Below are positions 1-7,843 of a stretch of DNA of 44,686 nt, in pieces. The position numbers were made by a program, and so were the translations under genes. This DNA comes from Rhodospirillaceae bacterium (lineage in GTDB: Bacteria; Pseudomonadota; Alphaproteobacteria; UBA6615). How positions within the stretch are numbered: position 1 is the stretch's first letter; every line of letters starts with the position of its first letter. The stretch is from positions 1-44,686 of the forward strand of contig JABJEK010000017.1 in NCBI GenBank assembly GCA_018702955.1, in the 5' to 3' direction. The notes below the pieces were generated by a model. That model saw only the letters and a list, made by a program, of their open reading frames with translations. It was not told the origin of the DNA and made no database searches.

Positions 1-1145
1 CCGACCTGGGCTTCCTGTTGAACACCCTCGAACGCGATTTCCTGGGCGGCAACTTCCGCCTCTCCGGAAACAATACGTGACGACGCAGACGTCAAGTCCG
101 CCCAACTCCGACGCGCCGCTTCCTGAGCCTGTCGCTCTTCTTCCGCCAGCGCCAGAAGCGACTGGTTTGCCGTCTGCTTGGCCTCCCGGACACGTGAATA
201 CACATCTCCAGCCTGATAGAGCGGCACCGTCAGGTTCAGGGTGACCGACTGCTCGGACGTGACCGTATCCGAACCAAGCACGTCCTTGTTCTTCTCAAGC
301 TCACCGTCGAGAGTCAGCGTCGGGAGCAATTCACCCGCGGCGAGGTCAACCCGATCCCGGTCTGCGCGTTCATTGAAATCCTGTGCGACAACCGACGGAT
401 TGTTTGTTTTTGCCTGCAGAACCGCGCTTTGTTCCGACGGTGGCAAACCAGCCGGCAATTCCGGGCGCACGAGATCTCCGGGTATCGTTCCGATAACCTC
501 GAGATAGTCGGCACGCGAAGAGCTGAGATTGCCCTGAGCTTCTGTCCGCTGGGAAACCGATTCCGCGAGACGGCTGTCTGCCTGCGCGACGTCCGTTCGG
601 GTCAGCTCGCCGACCTCGAAACGGTCTGCCGTAGCCTGGCGCTCTTGCTCCAGCACGCGAACGTTATTCTCGCGAAGGGAGAAAATCACCCGATCCCGCA
701 CAACGTTGATATAGGCCGTGACCGCCTCGAGCAGAATGGATTGCTCGGTGTCGATCAGATCCGCACGGCCTGCCGCCACACGATTTCGGGCGGAATCGGA
801 TTCGGCGATTGTCCGGAATCCGCGAAACAGGTTTTGCGAGACACCCAACGAAATCGACTGCACCTGATCCGTGTTCTCGATGTCGGCGGCCGTGCTGTTG
901 AAATCACGGTCGCGCTTGCGCAGCCCGTAGGACGAATCGATCTCGATCTCCGGACGCCAGTTCGACAGGGCCTGCGGCACGCTTTCATCGGTCGCGCGTA
1001 GCCCTGCCCGCTCCGATGCGAGGTCAGGATTGGTTTCGTAGGTCTGTGCCAACGCCTCGCGCAGGTTTTCAGCGTCGGCCGTAGTCGCGCTGACACCCAA
1101 AAAGGCCAACACCGCGACAGCGCTCAATCCATACCTTAGGTTCAT
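1..1145 (-). CDS. tolC: TolC family outer membrane efflux protein (3' end outside window)
   Basis: Trimeric outer-membrane channel of the TolC family, which connects inner-membrane exporters (RND, type I secretion) to the outside. Reading leftwards from the ATG at 1145 the frame stays open to base 1 (381 codons), so the C-terminus is missing. The N-terminus is a signal peptide (MNLRYGLSAVAVLAFLGVSA, then TTADAENLREAL). Family-typical helices and strands follow: LREALAQTYETNPDL near residue 28, SLGVSQNLFRGFRT around residue 100, then AYINVVRDR and a second internal repeat with LNLTVPLYQAGDVYSRVREA near residue 310. The gene is 105 bases downstream of the methyltransferase gene on the same strand, a pairing common in Alphaproteobacteria. 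Which pump it serves cannot be told here. Confidence 0.93.
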   Translation of the reverse strand, partial: MNLRYGLSAVAVLAFLGVSATTADAENLREALAQTYETNPDLASERAGLRATDESVPQALSNWRPEIEIDSSYGLRKRDRDFNSTAADIENTDQVQSISLGVSQNLFRGFRTIAESDSARNRVAAGRADLIDTEQSILLEAVTAYINVVRDRVIFSLRENNVRVLEQERQATADRFEVGELTRTDVAQADSRLAESVSQRTEAQGNLSSSRADYLEVIGTIPGDLVRPELPAGLPPSEQSAVLQAKTNNPSVVAQDFNERADRDRVDLAAGELLPTLTLDGELEKNKDVLGSDTVTSEQSVTLNLTVPLYQAGDVYSRVREAKQTANQSLLALAEEERQAQEAARRSWADLTSASSRIVSGEAEVAAQEIAFEGVQQEAQV

Positions 1146-1250
1146 GCCTGAAAACTCTTCTCGAAAGTTAGAGTCTGGCGCCGCCAACATGCTGGCGCGC
1201 ATACGTAAAACGCACCGGCAAGGTGCCCGAGCCCTCGCCCAAATGCAAAC

Positions 1251-1913
1251 TTAGAATACAAATTCCGCCGCCGCCTCAAAGCCCGGCAGCGGTTGGGTTC
1301 CGGCATCGAAAATCGGGCGTCCCGAAAGGCCCTGCTCGATCTTGGTCATGACACATGCGCGCCCCAGGACACCGTTTTCGGCCCCGCCGACAACCGCCAC
1401 GATGCGCCCGCCGGGCGCGACCTGTTCAGCGATCTGGACCGGTATTTCCGGCACGGAACCGCCCACAAAGACCAGATCATAGGGTGCCTGAGCGGCATAT
1501 CCTTCGGCCAGGGGTGCCTCGACAACAGCGACGTTGTCGATCCCCAGATGGTTGATCAGCATGGAGGCCGTCTCGACCAGCTGCGGGTCGGATTCGATGG
1601 CCACCACAGGGCCGGCAAGCGTCCCGATCAGGGCCGTGTCGTATCCGGTTCCGGCACCGATCACGAGGACCGAATCGGTCGGACCGATTTCGAGAGCCTG
1701 CACGAGTCGCGCGAGAACCACCGGCTCCATCATGTGGCGACCGGGGGCAATCTGAATATCCTCATCGACATAGGCGATGCCTTGGTGCGACTTGTCGACG
1801 AACATCTCACGCGGCAGCGTGCCCATCGCATCGAGGATGCGGATGTCGGTGACCTTGGTGGGCCGAAGCTGGCCATCAACCATATTGCGCCGTGCGGTTT
1901 CGAAATCACTCAT
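1251..1913 (-). CDS. pcm: Protein-L-isoaspartate O-methyltransferase family protein
   Basis: SAM-dependent methyltransferase of the PCMT family, which methylates isoaspartyl residues in aged proteins for repair. The 220-residue protein begins MSDFETARRNMVDGQLRP, the usual start of the alphaproteobacterial form, and has the SAM-binding glycine loop VLVIGAGTGYDTALIG near residue 80 followed by the acidic end of strand 2 (VAIESD). An in-frame ATG at 1937 has a better ribosome site (GAAGG, 10 bases upstream) and would add eight residues, so the start is uncertain by that amount. The open frame continues upstream to 2276 through tRNA-Cys, which is not coding. The gene precedes the TolC family gene, probably in one transcript. 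This alphaproteobacterial branch is shorter than E. coli-type Pcm context genes and its repair activity is assumed from family. Confidence 0.9.
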   Translation of the reverse strand: MSDFETARRNMVDGQLRPTKVTDIRILDAMGTLPREMFVDKSHQGIAYVDEDIQIAPGRHMMEPVVLARLVQALEIGPTDSVLVIGAGTGYDTALIGTLAGPVVAIESDPQLVETASMLINHLGIDNVAVVEAPLAEGYAAQAPYDLVFVGGSVPEIPVQIAEQVAPGGRIVAVVGGAENGVLGRACVMTKIEQGLSGRPIFDAGTQPLPGFEAAAEFVF

Positions 1914-2152
1914 CGTCGGGAAACCCGTTCTCGTCATTCGTCGAAAGCCTTCAAACTTATAAATACCGACCCGCCGCAAGACAATCGTGCAAACCCGATC
2001 ACCGATATGCGGTTGGGACTTCCAATCCTTGGCTTTTTCTGGGATATCAACGGCGTTTACGGTTACCCAATCCCAGAAAGTGTAATCCGTTGTGGGTATC
2101 GCAGAATTTCTGCAGACCCAACATGTTGTTTTTCTTTCGGAAACAACAAGGT

Positions 2153-2226
2153 GGCCCGGTGGCAGAGTGGTTATGCAGAGGACTGCAAATCCTTGTACGT
2201 CGGTTCGATTCCGGCCCGGGCCTCCA
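2153..2226 (+). tRNA. tRNA-Cys (GCA)
   Basis: A full cloverleaf can be drawn. The acceptor stem GGCCCGG (2153-2159) pairs with CCGGGCC (2216-2222). The anticodon arm GAGGA/TCCTT encloses the loop CTGCAAA with anticodon GCA at 2185-2187. The T arm GTCGG/CCGGC encloses TTCGATT. The discriminator is T, followed by encoded CCA at 2224-2226. It points away from the methyltransferase gene. Confidence 0.96.
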
Positions 2227-2413
2227 ATTCTGGCGTTATGCCTTTGACCGGTTCCACGGTCCCGGCAGATTTCCAAACACTTTGATCGTCTAGAATCCGC
2301 TTTGCGTCGTCACCGACCAAAGGCACCATGCGCATGCACGGTCCAGCGGCGGGGCCCTCTCTCCAAGGGACTTGGGTGCCTCGCCCGAGAATCGAACAAG
2401 GAGTTCAAATCAC

Positions 2414-3718
2414 GTGACGCAATCCATGGGTTACCGCGAAGGCATGTGGGCCGTCAGTCCCTATAATTTCGATCCGTCCATTCGTGACAGCATGAACTTG
2501 CCCGACAAGATTCAGTTGATGGACATGACCCTGCGTGAAGGCCGGCAGGTCGATGGAGTCTCGATTGGCCTGGATGAAGTGGTCGAGTTCGCACGGCGTA
2601 TTGATGGCGTGGGGATTCCGATCATCGAGATGCATCATGATGATCCCGAGGAAATTCGGCGCGTCAAAAAGCTTGGCCTGGATCTCAAGGTTCAAGCGCT
2701 CGTGCACCCGACCGCCGCACTGAATCCGGAACTCTGCAGGCAGGAAATCGATCTATGCCTGGATGTCGGCTCCGACATCATTTGCCTGGCATTTGCCGTC
2801 TCCGATTATAATTTCCGGCTCGTTGAATCGATGGGCGGCCTGAAGATCAGCCGCGAAGAAGCGGTCGACAAGGCTTGTGAGGCGGTCGCCTACGGCAAAT
2901 CAAAAGGCGCGACGATCAACGTCAACACGATGGACTTCACGCGCCTCGACCTGGATTGGCTGCTTGAAATTATCGAACGCCTCGTGGCGGCCGGCGCGGA
3001 CATCGTCCGGATCGATGACATTTGTGCGCCCTGCATTCCCGCGGTCTATGAACATCACGCGAAAGCTGTGAAAGCGAAGATCGGCGATACACCACTCGCC
3101 ATTCACAGCCACGATGATTTCGATCTGGCCACAGCCGCCCAGTTGTCTGCGCTTCAGGGCGGCGCCGAAATTCTGGAAGGCTGCATCAATGGATTGGGCG
3201 AACGTGCGGGCGTTCCCAATATCGCCGTGCTCGCGGCGATCTGCGAGATATTCTACGGATACGATATGGGAATCCGTCTCGACGGATTTCAGGAACTCTC
3301 CGAATTTGTGGCGCAGGTCTGGAATCAGCCCATTCCCGAACACCTGCCCGGAAACGGCCGCACCGCATTCTCGCACGCTGCGGAAGTGCATTACGTCCTG
3401 CCCAGCGATGACCAATGGTCTTTCAATGCCTGGGCGCCATCGGTGCTTGGGAATACCGACAAGGTCGCGCTGTGTCATTACTCCGGGCCTATGGCGATCA
3501 AGCGTCGGGCCAGCGATATGTCGCTCGGAGAGCTCGACACGGCAACAGCCAACCTCGTCCTCGAACAGGTCCGCAAGGAACTCAAACTCCGCAAGGGGCC
3601 ACTGACAGACAAACTGTTTAGCGAACTGGTCGAAGTCGCGGCAAAGGCATCAGCGTCCGGAGAGACAGATACCGAACGCCTGGAGGCCTGGAACCGGCTT
3701 CTCAAGTCCGAAAGTTAA
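2414..3718 (+). CDS. DRE-TIM metallolyase (HMG-CoA lyase / isopropylmalate synthase superfamily)
   Basis: A TIM-barrel carbon-carbon lyase or synthase of the HMGL-like superfamily (PF00682). The signature loop MDMTLREGRQ near residue 37 corresponds to the DRE motif that binds the divalent metal and enolate, and IHSHDDFDLA near residue 227 supplies the metal-binding His-x-His. The 434-residue length leaves a C-terminal helical extension after the barrel but no LeuA-type regulatory domain. I chose GTG 2414 because AAGGAG (2398-2403) lies 10 bases before it; ATG 2426 is the alternative. It heads a plus-strand operon of five catabolic-looking genes, 23 bases before the GMC oxidoreductase. The substrate is unknown; an aldol or retro-aldol step on an acyl-CoA or keto acid is inferred from family chemistry only. 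Confidence 0.85.
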   Translation: MTQSMGYREGMWAVSPYNFDPSIRDSMNLPDKIQLMDMTLREGRQVDGVSIGLDEVVEFARRIDGVGIPIIEMHHDDPEEIRRVKKLGLDLKVQALVHPTAALNPELCRQEIDLCLDVGSDIICLAFAVSDYNFRLVESMGGLKISREEAVDKACEAVAYGKSKGATINVNTMDFTRLDLDWLLEIIERLVAAGADIVRIDDICAPCIPAVYEHHAKAVKAKIGDTPLAIHSHDDFDLATAAQLSALQGGAEILEGCINGLGERAGVPNIAVLAAICEIFYGYDMGIRLDGFQELSEFVAQVWNQPIPEHLPGNGRTAFSHAAEVHYVLPSDDQWSFNAWAPSVLGNTDKVALCHYSGPMAIKRRASDMSLGELDTATANLVLEQVRKELKLRKGPLTDKLFSELVEVAAKASASGETDTERLEAWNRLLKSES

Positions 3719-3741
3719 TTGGGCGATCAAGGCGCACACGG

Positions 3742-5364
3742 ATGGTTCAGGATTTCGATTACGTCATCATCGGCGCCGGGTCTGCTGGCTCGGTCCTGGC
3801 CAACAGGCTTTCGGCCTCCGGCGCCACCATCTGCCTGCTCGAAGCGGGCGGCCCGGACCGCAACCCCTTCATTCATATGCCTGCCGGGTTCATCAAGACG
3901 CTTTCGAACCCACGCCTGAATTGGCTGTATGAAACAGAACCGAGTGCGGGCACGGCCGGGCGCGCGATCCCGACGCCCCGCGGCAAGGCGCTGGGCGGGT
4001 CCAGCTCGATCAACGGCCATATCTACAACCGCGGCCAACGGATGGATTTCGATACCTGGGCGCAGATGGGCAATCGCGGCTGGAGCTTTGCCGACGTCCT
4101 CCCCTACTTCAAGCGCAGTGAGCGCCGCATCGGTGAGGGTGACGACACCTATCGTGGCCGCGACGGCGAACTCGCGGTCACGGATGTGGACCGACGCGAT
4201 CCGGTCTCGGACGCGTTCATCGAGGGTGTGGCCAATCTCGGCATCCCGCGCGGCCTCGATTACAACGGTGCGCAACAGGAGGGTGTGGGTTACTTCCAGC
4301 GGACGATCCTGAACGGCCGTCGCATGAGTGCCGCGCGCGCATTCCTGAAACCGGCACGCCACCGCCCCAACCTGACCATCGTCACACACGCGCAAGTGAG
4401 CAAAATTCTCTTCGACGGCCGCCGCGCCACTGCGGTCCGGTATCGCCGGGGCGATCAGGAACATGAGGTGCGCGCGAACCGGGAAATACTCCTGGCGGCA
4501 GGCGCGATCGCATCGCCGCAAATTCTGCAAGTCTCCGGCGTGGGCCCTGCTGGGCTGCTGCGGGATATCGGCGTCGCCCCGGTCCATCCGCTGTCGGGCG
4601 TCGGTGAGAACCTGTCCGATCATTTCGGCATACGGCTCTCCGCCCGGCTGCAGGGGATTAAAACGATCAACGAAAACACGCGCGGTCTGGCGCTTGCCGT
4701 CGAGGCGGTCAAATACGGCCTCTTTCGCAAGGGTATCCTGGCCCAGTCCCCCGGCATCGCGCTGGCGCTGTGCAAATCACGACCAGCGCTGGACCAGCCC
4801 GACCTGCAGGTGATCTTCGCGCCCGCCAGCTACAAGGAAACGGCGGTCTATGAGCTCGATGATTTCCCCGGCATGACGGCCGGTGTCTGGCCGATGCGTC
4901 CGGAAAGCCGCGGACATCTGCGCGCGCAAAGTGCGGACACGCGCGACAAGCCGCTTATTCAGCCAAACTACCTGGAGGCCGAGGCCGATCAGCGGCTGCT
5001 TCTCGACGGGATACGGCTGGCGCGTCGGATGCTCCGTTCCCCCGAGCTCGCCCGATGGTATGTCCACGAGACGTCGCCCGGTGATGCGGCCCAGAGTGAT
5101 GACGAACTCCTCGACTTCGCCCGCCGGCGCGGCACGACGATTTTTCACCTGATGGGAACATGCAAAATGGGCCCGTCCCATGACCCGGCCGCCGTGGTCT
5201 CGGATGAACTCAGGGTTCATGGGATAGACGGGCTGCGCGTCATCGACGCATCGGTCATCCCGACATCCCACTCGGCCAATACCAATGCCGCGACGATCAT
5301 GATCGCAGAGAAGGCCGCGGATATGATTTTGGGTAAAACACCCCTCCCCGCAGCACCGGTTTAG
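3742..5364 (+). CDS. GMC family FAD-dependent oxidoreductase (choline/alcohol dehydrogenase-like)
   Basis: Flavoprotein alcohol oxidase/dehydrogenase of the glucose-methanol-choline family, 540 residues, the standard length. The FAD-binding dinucleotide loop DYVIIGAGSAGSVLANRL is at the N-terminus, with the adenine-contacting acidic residue in CLLEAGG. The GMC signature 1 region reads PRGKALGGSSSINGHIYNRG near residue 80, and signature 2 region GAIASPQILQVSGVGP near residue 255. The C-terminal active site has His469 in FHLMGTCKMG and Asn513 in SANTNA, spaced exactly as His466 and Asn510 of choline oxidase. It is the second gene of the operon, so it probably oxidises an alcohol produced or consumed by the neighbouring lyase and aldolase. 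Specificity cannot be read from the sequence. Confidence 0.93.
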   Translation: MVQDFDYVIIGAGSAGSVLANRLSASGATICLLEAGGPDRNPFIHMPAGFIKTLSNPRLNWLYETEPSAGTAGRAIPTPRGKALGGSSSINGHIYNRGQRMDFDTWAQMGNRGWSFADVLPYFKRSERRIGEGDDTYRGRDGELAVTDVDRRDPVSDAFIEGVANLGIPRGLDYNGAQQEGVGYFQRTILNGRRMSAARAFLKPARHRPNLTIVTHAQVSKILFDGRRATAVRYRRGDQEHEVRANREILLAAGAIASPQILQVSGVGPAGLLRDIGVAPVHPLSGVGENLSDHFGIRLSARLQGIKTINENTRGLALAVEAVKYGLFRKGILAQSPGIALALCKSRPALDQPDLQVIFAPASYKETAVYELDDFPGMTAGVWPMRPESRGHLRAQSADTRDKPLIQPNYLEAEADQRLLLDGIRLARRMLRSPELARWYVHETSPGDAAQSDDELLDFARRRGTTIFHLMGTCKMGPSHDPAAVVSDELRVHGIDGLRVIDASVIPTSHSANTNAATIMIAEKAADMILGKTPLPAAPV

Positions 5365-5442
5365 CAACGCCACCGGAAGTGTCATAATCGCGTGATAAAA
5401 AGACCGTCCGGTATCGGGCCGTCACGTCAGGGGGAACCAGCA

Positions 5443-6135
5443 ATGCACATCATCGATCTCAGCCGCGAAATCCATCATCGCGCACCGGCCCATCCAAACC
5501 ATCCGCCCGTGATTATCACGGTCTGGAACGACCATTCAGAGGTCAAGCGTGCCGGCAACACCGAGTTCACGTCGAAATCTCTGTCGATCACCATGAGCGA
5601 TCATTCCTGCACCCATGTGGACGCGCCGGTGCACTTCAATCCCGCGCCCGGCGCCCCGTCGATCGACGAGGTGCCGCTGGAGGATTTCTACACCGAGGCC
5701 ATCTGCCTCGATTTTGGAGATGTACCGAACAACTACGAAGCGACTGTCGAGGATATGGAAGCCGCGCTCGCAGCATCGGGTGAAGAGATCAAACCAGGCG
5801 ATACGGTGATGATCCATATGGGCATCCACAATCGGCTGTTTGGCTCGCCGGACTATGTGCATAATTTTCCCGGCCTTTCGGTCGAGGCGGTGCATTGGCT
5901 GGCGGATCGGAAAATCAAGATGTTTGGCGTCGAGACGGTCAGCCCGGCACCAGAGGGCGAGCCCAACTATCTGGCCCATCTGGCCTGCGCCGAGCGCGGC
6001 ATCACCCACATGGAATGCCTGATGAACCTGGATCAACTGGTCGGCAAGGGCCGGTTCCGGTTTGCCGGGTTCCCGCTGAAAATCAAGGGCGGTACGGCGA
6101 GCCCCATTCGCGCCGTTGCCATTTTCGAGGACTAG
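5443..6135 (+). CDS. Cyclase family metal-dependent hydrolase (kynurenine formamidase-like)
   Basis: A PF04199 cyclase/KynB-type protein of 230 residues. This family hydrolyses amide or ester bonds (N-formylkynurenine, isatin) or cyclises polyketides, using a bound metal. The metal site is visible as His54-x3-His58-x-Asp60-x3-His64 in the segment SDHSCTHVDAPVHF; the usual Gly of the HxGTHxD motif is Cys here. The ATG at 5443 is chosen because AGGGGG (5429-5434) sits 8 bases before it; the open frame upstream to 5392 lacks such a site. The gap to the GMC gene is 78 bases and to the VOC gene 4 bases. A ring-opening or amide-cleaving step in the operon's pathway is an inference. Confidence 0.88.
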   Translation: MHIIDLSREIHHRAPAHPNHPPVIITVWNDHSEVKRAGNTEFTSKSLSITMSDHSCTHVDAPVHFNPAPGAPSIDEVPLEDFYTEAICLDFGDVPNNYEATVEDMEAALAASGEEIKPGDTVMIHMGIHNRLFGSPDYVHNFPGLSVEAVHWLADRKIKMFGVETVSPAPEGEPNYLAHLACAERGITHMECLMNLDQLVGKGRFRFAGFPLKIKGGTASPIRAVAIFED

Positions 6136-6139
6136 AATC

Positions 6140-7009
6140 TTGACCAAGACCGGGGCGTACGACCGCACAAAGGAAGATGTCGGCAATATCGCCAGCCTTG
6201 AGCATGTCAACCTGCTCGTGCCGGATCAGGCTCTGGCGACATCGTTCTACGTAAGCGGCCTTGGCCTGACCCGCGACCCCTACCTGATGACCGGCACCGA
6301 TCTCATGTGGATCAATATCGGGCGTGAGCAATTGCATCTCCCCACCCGCGGGACCCAGGTTCTGCGCGGGCACACGGCCCTGGTAATCAATGACTTCGAT
6401 CGGCTCGTCGGCCGCCTCGAGAACCAGCGCAAGCCCCTCAAGGGAACCAAATTCAACTTCAAGCGCGAACGCGGCCGCATTGATGCCACCTGTCCCTGGG
6501 GCAACCAGTTCCGCTGTTTCCCTGCCGGCAAACGGTTCGGGAAAATGCAGCATGGCATTCCCTATATCTGTTTCGATGTGCCGAAAGGTGCCGCGGACCC
6601 GATCAAAAGATTCTACGCAGAGATTATCGGCGCACCCGCGCGTATCGGCACTCTAGAAGGGGCGCCGGCGGCACACGTGTGCGCCGGTCCGGACCAGGAG
6701 CTGATTTTCCGCGAGAAACCCGGCCGTCAGGCCAAGTTCGACGGCCATCACATCCAGGTATATTTCGCCGACTTTTCCGGCCCCTATCAGCGCCTGCTCG
6801 AACGCGGTCTGATCACGATGGAAACCGACCAGCATGAGTATCGTTTCGTGGAAATCGTCGATCCCGAGAACGGAAAACCCGTGTTCCAGATCGAGCATGA
6901 GGTCCGCAGCCTGCATCATCCGCTCTATCGGCGGCCCCTGGTCAACCGCAATCCTGAGCAACGAAACATGACCTACCAGCCCGGCGCGGATACGCTGCGT
7001 GTCGGCTGA
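6140..7009 (+). CDS. VOC family protein, two-domain (extradiol dioxygenase/glyoxalase fold)
   Basis: A vicinal-oxygen-chelate protein of 289 residues with two repeats of the beta-alpha-beta-beta-beta unit: LEHVNLLVPD near residue 16 opens the first and HGIPYICFDVP near residue 143 the second. Candidate metal ligands are the His of GHHIQVYF and the Glu of VFQIEHE in the C-terminal half. The TTG at 6140 is preferred because GAGG (6127-6130) lies 9 bases before it and the cyclase gene stops 4 bases upstream; the ATG at 6116 would overlap that gene by 20 bases. Whether it is a ring-cleaving dioxygenase, an isomerase or a binding protein is not settled. Confidence 0.82.
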   Translation: MTKTGAYDRTKEDVGNIASLEHVNLLVPDQALATSFYVSGLGLTRDPYLMTGTDLMWINIGREQLHLPTRGTQVLRGHTALVINDFDRLVGRLENQRKPLKGTKFNFKRERGRIDATCPWGNQFRCFPAGKRFGKMQHGIPYICFDVPKGAADPIKRFYAEIIGAPARIGTLEGAPAAHVCAGPDQELIFREKPGRQAKFDGHHIQVYFADFSGPYQRLLERGLITMETDQHEYRFVEIVDPENGKPVFQIEHEVRSLHHPLYRRPLVNRNPEQRNMTYQPGADTLRVG

Positions 7010-7044
7010 CGGTCCTACATTGAACGTCTTGAAAGGATTTCCCC

Positions 7045-7830
7045 ATGGTTGAGTTACGCAACCCCGCCCGCGAACGCCTCGAAGCCGGCGAAGTCTCGGT
7101 CGGCATTGGTATTCGCCTGGCGCGCAGCGCGGACATCGCCAGCATGATGAAAACCGCCGGCATGGACTGGCTCTTCATCGACCTGGAACACGGGGCACTC
7201 AGCCTTGATCAGACCGCGCAGATTTCATGTGCCGCATTGAGTGCGGGCATCGCGCCGCTGGTGCGCGTCCCGCGCGGGGAAATGGCGATGGCGACCCGCG
7301 CGTTGGATGGCGGTGCGCTCGGCATCATCATGCCCCAGTGCGAAACCGCCGATGAGGCGTGCGAGATCGTTGAACGCATGTACTACGCCCCCGAGGGTTC
7401 ACGCGGCGTCGTGGGTGGCCTGCCCCAGTTCGGCTTCGCCAACCCCGACATGACTTCGGCGATGAAGGCGATGAACAAATCGATGCTGCTGGTCGTCATG
7501 CTGGAGACACCGAACGCCATCGCGAACGCTGATGAAATTGCCGCCGTCGACGGCATCGACATCGTGCAGATCGGGACCAACGACCTTTCCGCGGCATCGG
7601 GAATTCCCGGCCAGGTCGGCCATGAGAAGATCGTCGCGAATTACGAGACGGTCGCCGCCGCGTGCAAGAAACATGGCAAATGGATGGGCATGGGCGGCGT
7701 CCCGGCCCCGGAGCTCCAGGAGAAATACATCTCGATGGGTGTGCGCTTCGTGCTGGCCGGTCAGGACATGAGCGTCCTCATCAACGCGGCTGCGAATACG
7801 GTCGACAGGGTCCGCGGCTACGAGGTCTGA
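7045..7830 (+). CDS. HpcH/HpaI family class II aldolase
   Basis: Metal-dependent pyruvate-type aldolase of the HpcH/HpaI family, 261 residues, which cleaves 4-hydroxy-2-oxo acids to pyruvate or a related enolate donor plus an aldehyde. Active-site residues align with E. coli HpaI at a nearly constant offset: His49 in IDLEHG, Arg74 in VRVPRG, and metal ligands Glu154 in MLETPNA and Asp180 in IGTNDLS. AAAGGA (7032-7037) is 7 bases before the ATG. It ends the five-gene operon and converges on the allophanate hydrolase gene with a 13-base gap. It most likely performs the terminal carbon-carbon cleavage of the pathway. Confidence 0.92.
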   Translation: MVELRNPARERLEAGEVSVGIGIRLARSADIASMMKTAGMDWLFIDLEHGALSLDQTAQISCAALSAGIAPLVRVPRGEMAMATRALDGGALGIIMPQCETADEACEIVERMYYAPEGSRGVVGGLPQFGFANPDMTSAMKAMNKSMLLVVMLETPNAIANADEIAAVDGIDIVQIGTNDLSAASGIPGQVGHEKIVANYETVAAACKKHGKWMGMGGVPAPELQEKYISMGVRFVLAGQDMSVLINAAANTVDRVRGYEV

Positions 7831-7843
7831 TGGAAGGCGCAGT

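Noticed and set aside
1914..2276. N-terminal extension of the methyltransferase reading frame
   Set aside because: The open frame passes through tRNA-Cys on the other strand and the family start MSDFETARRN lies at 1913.
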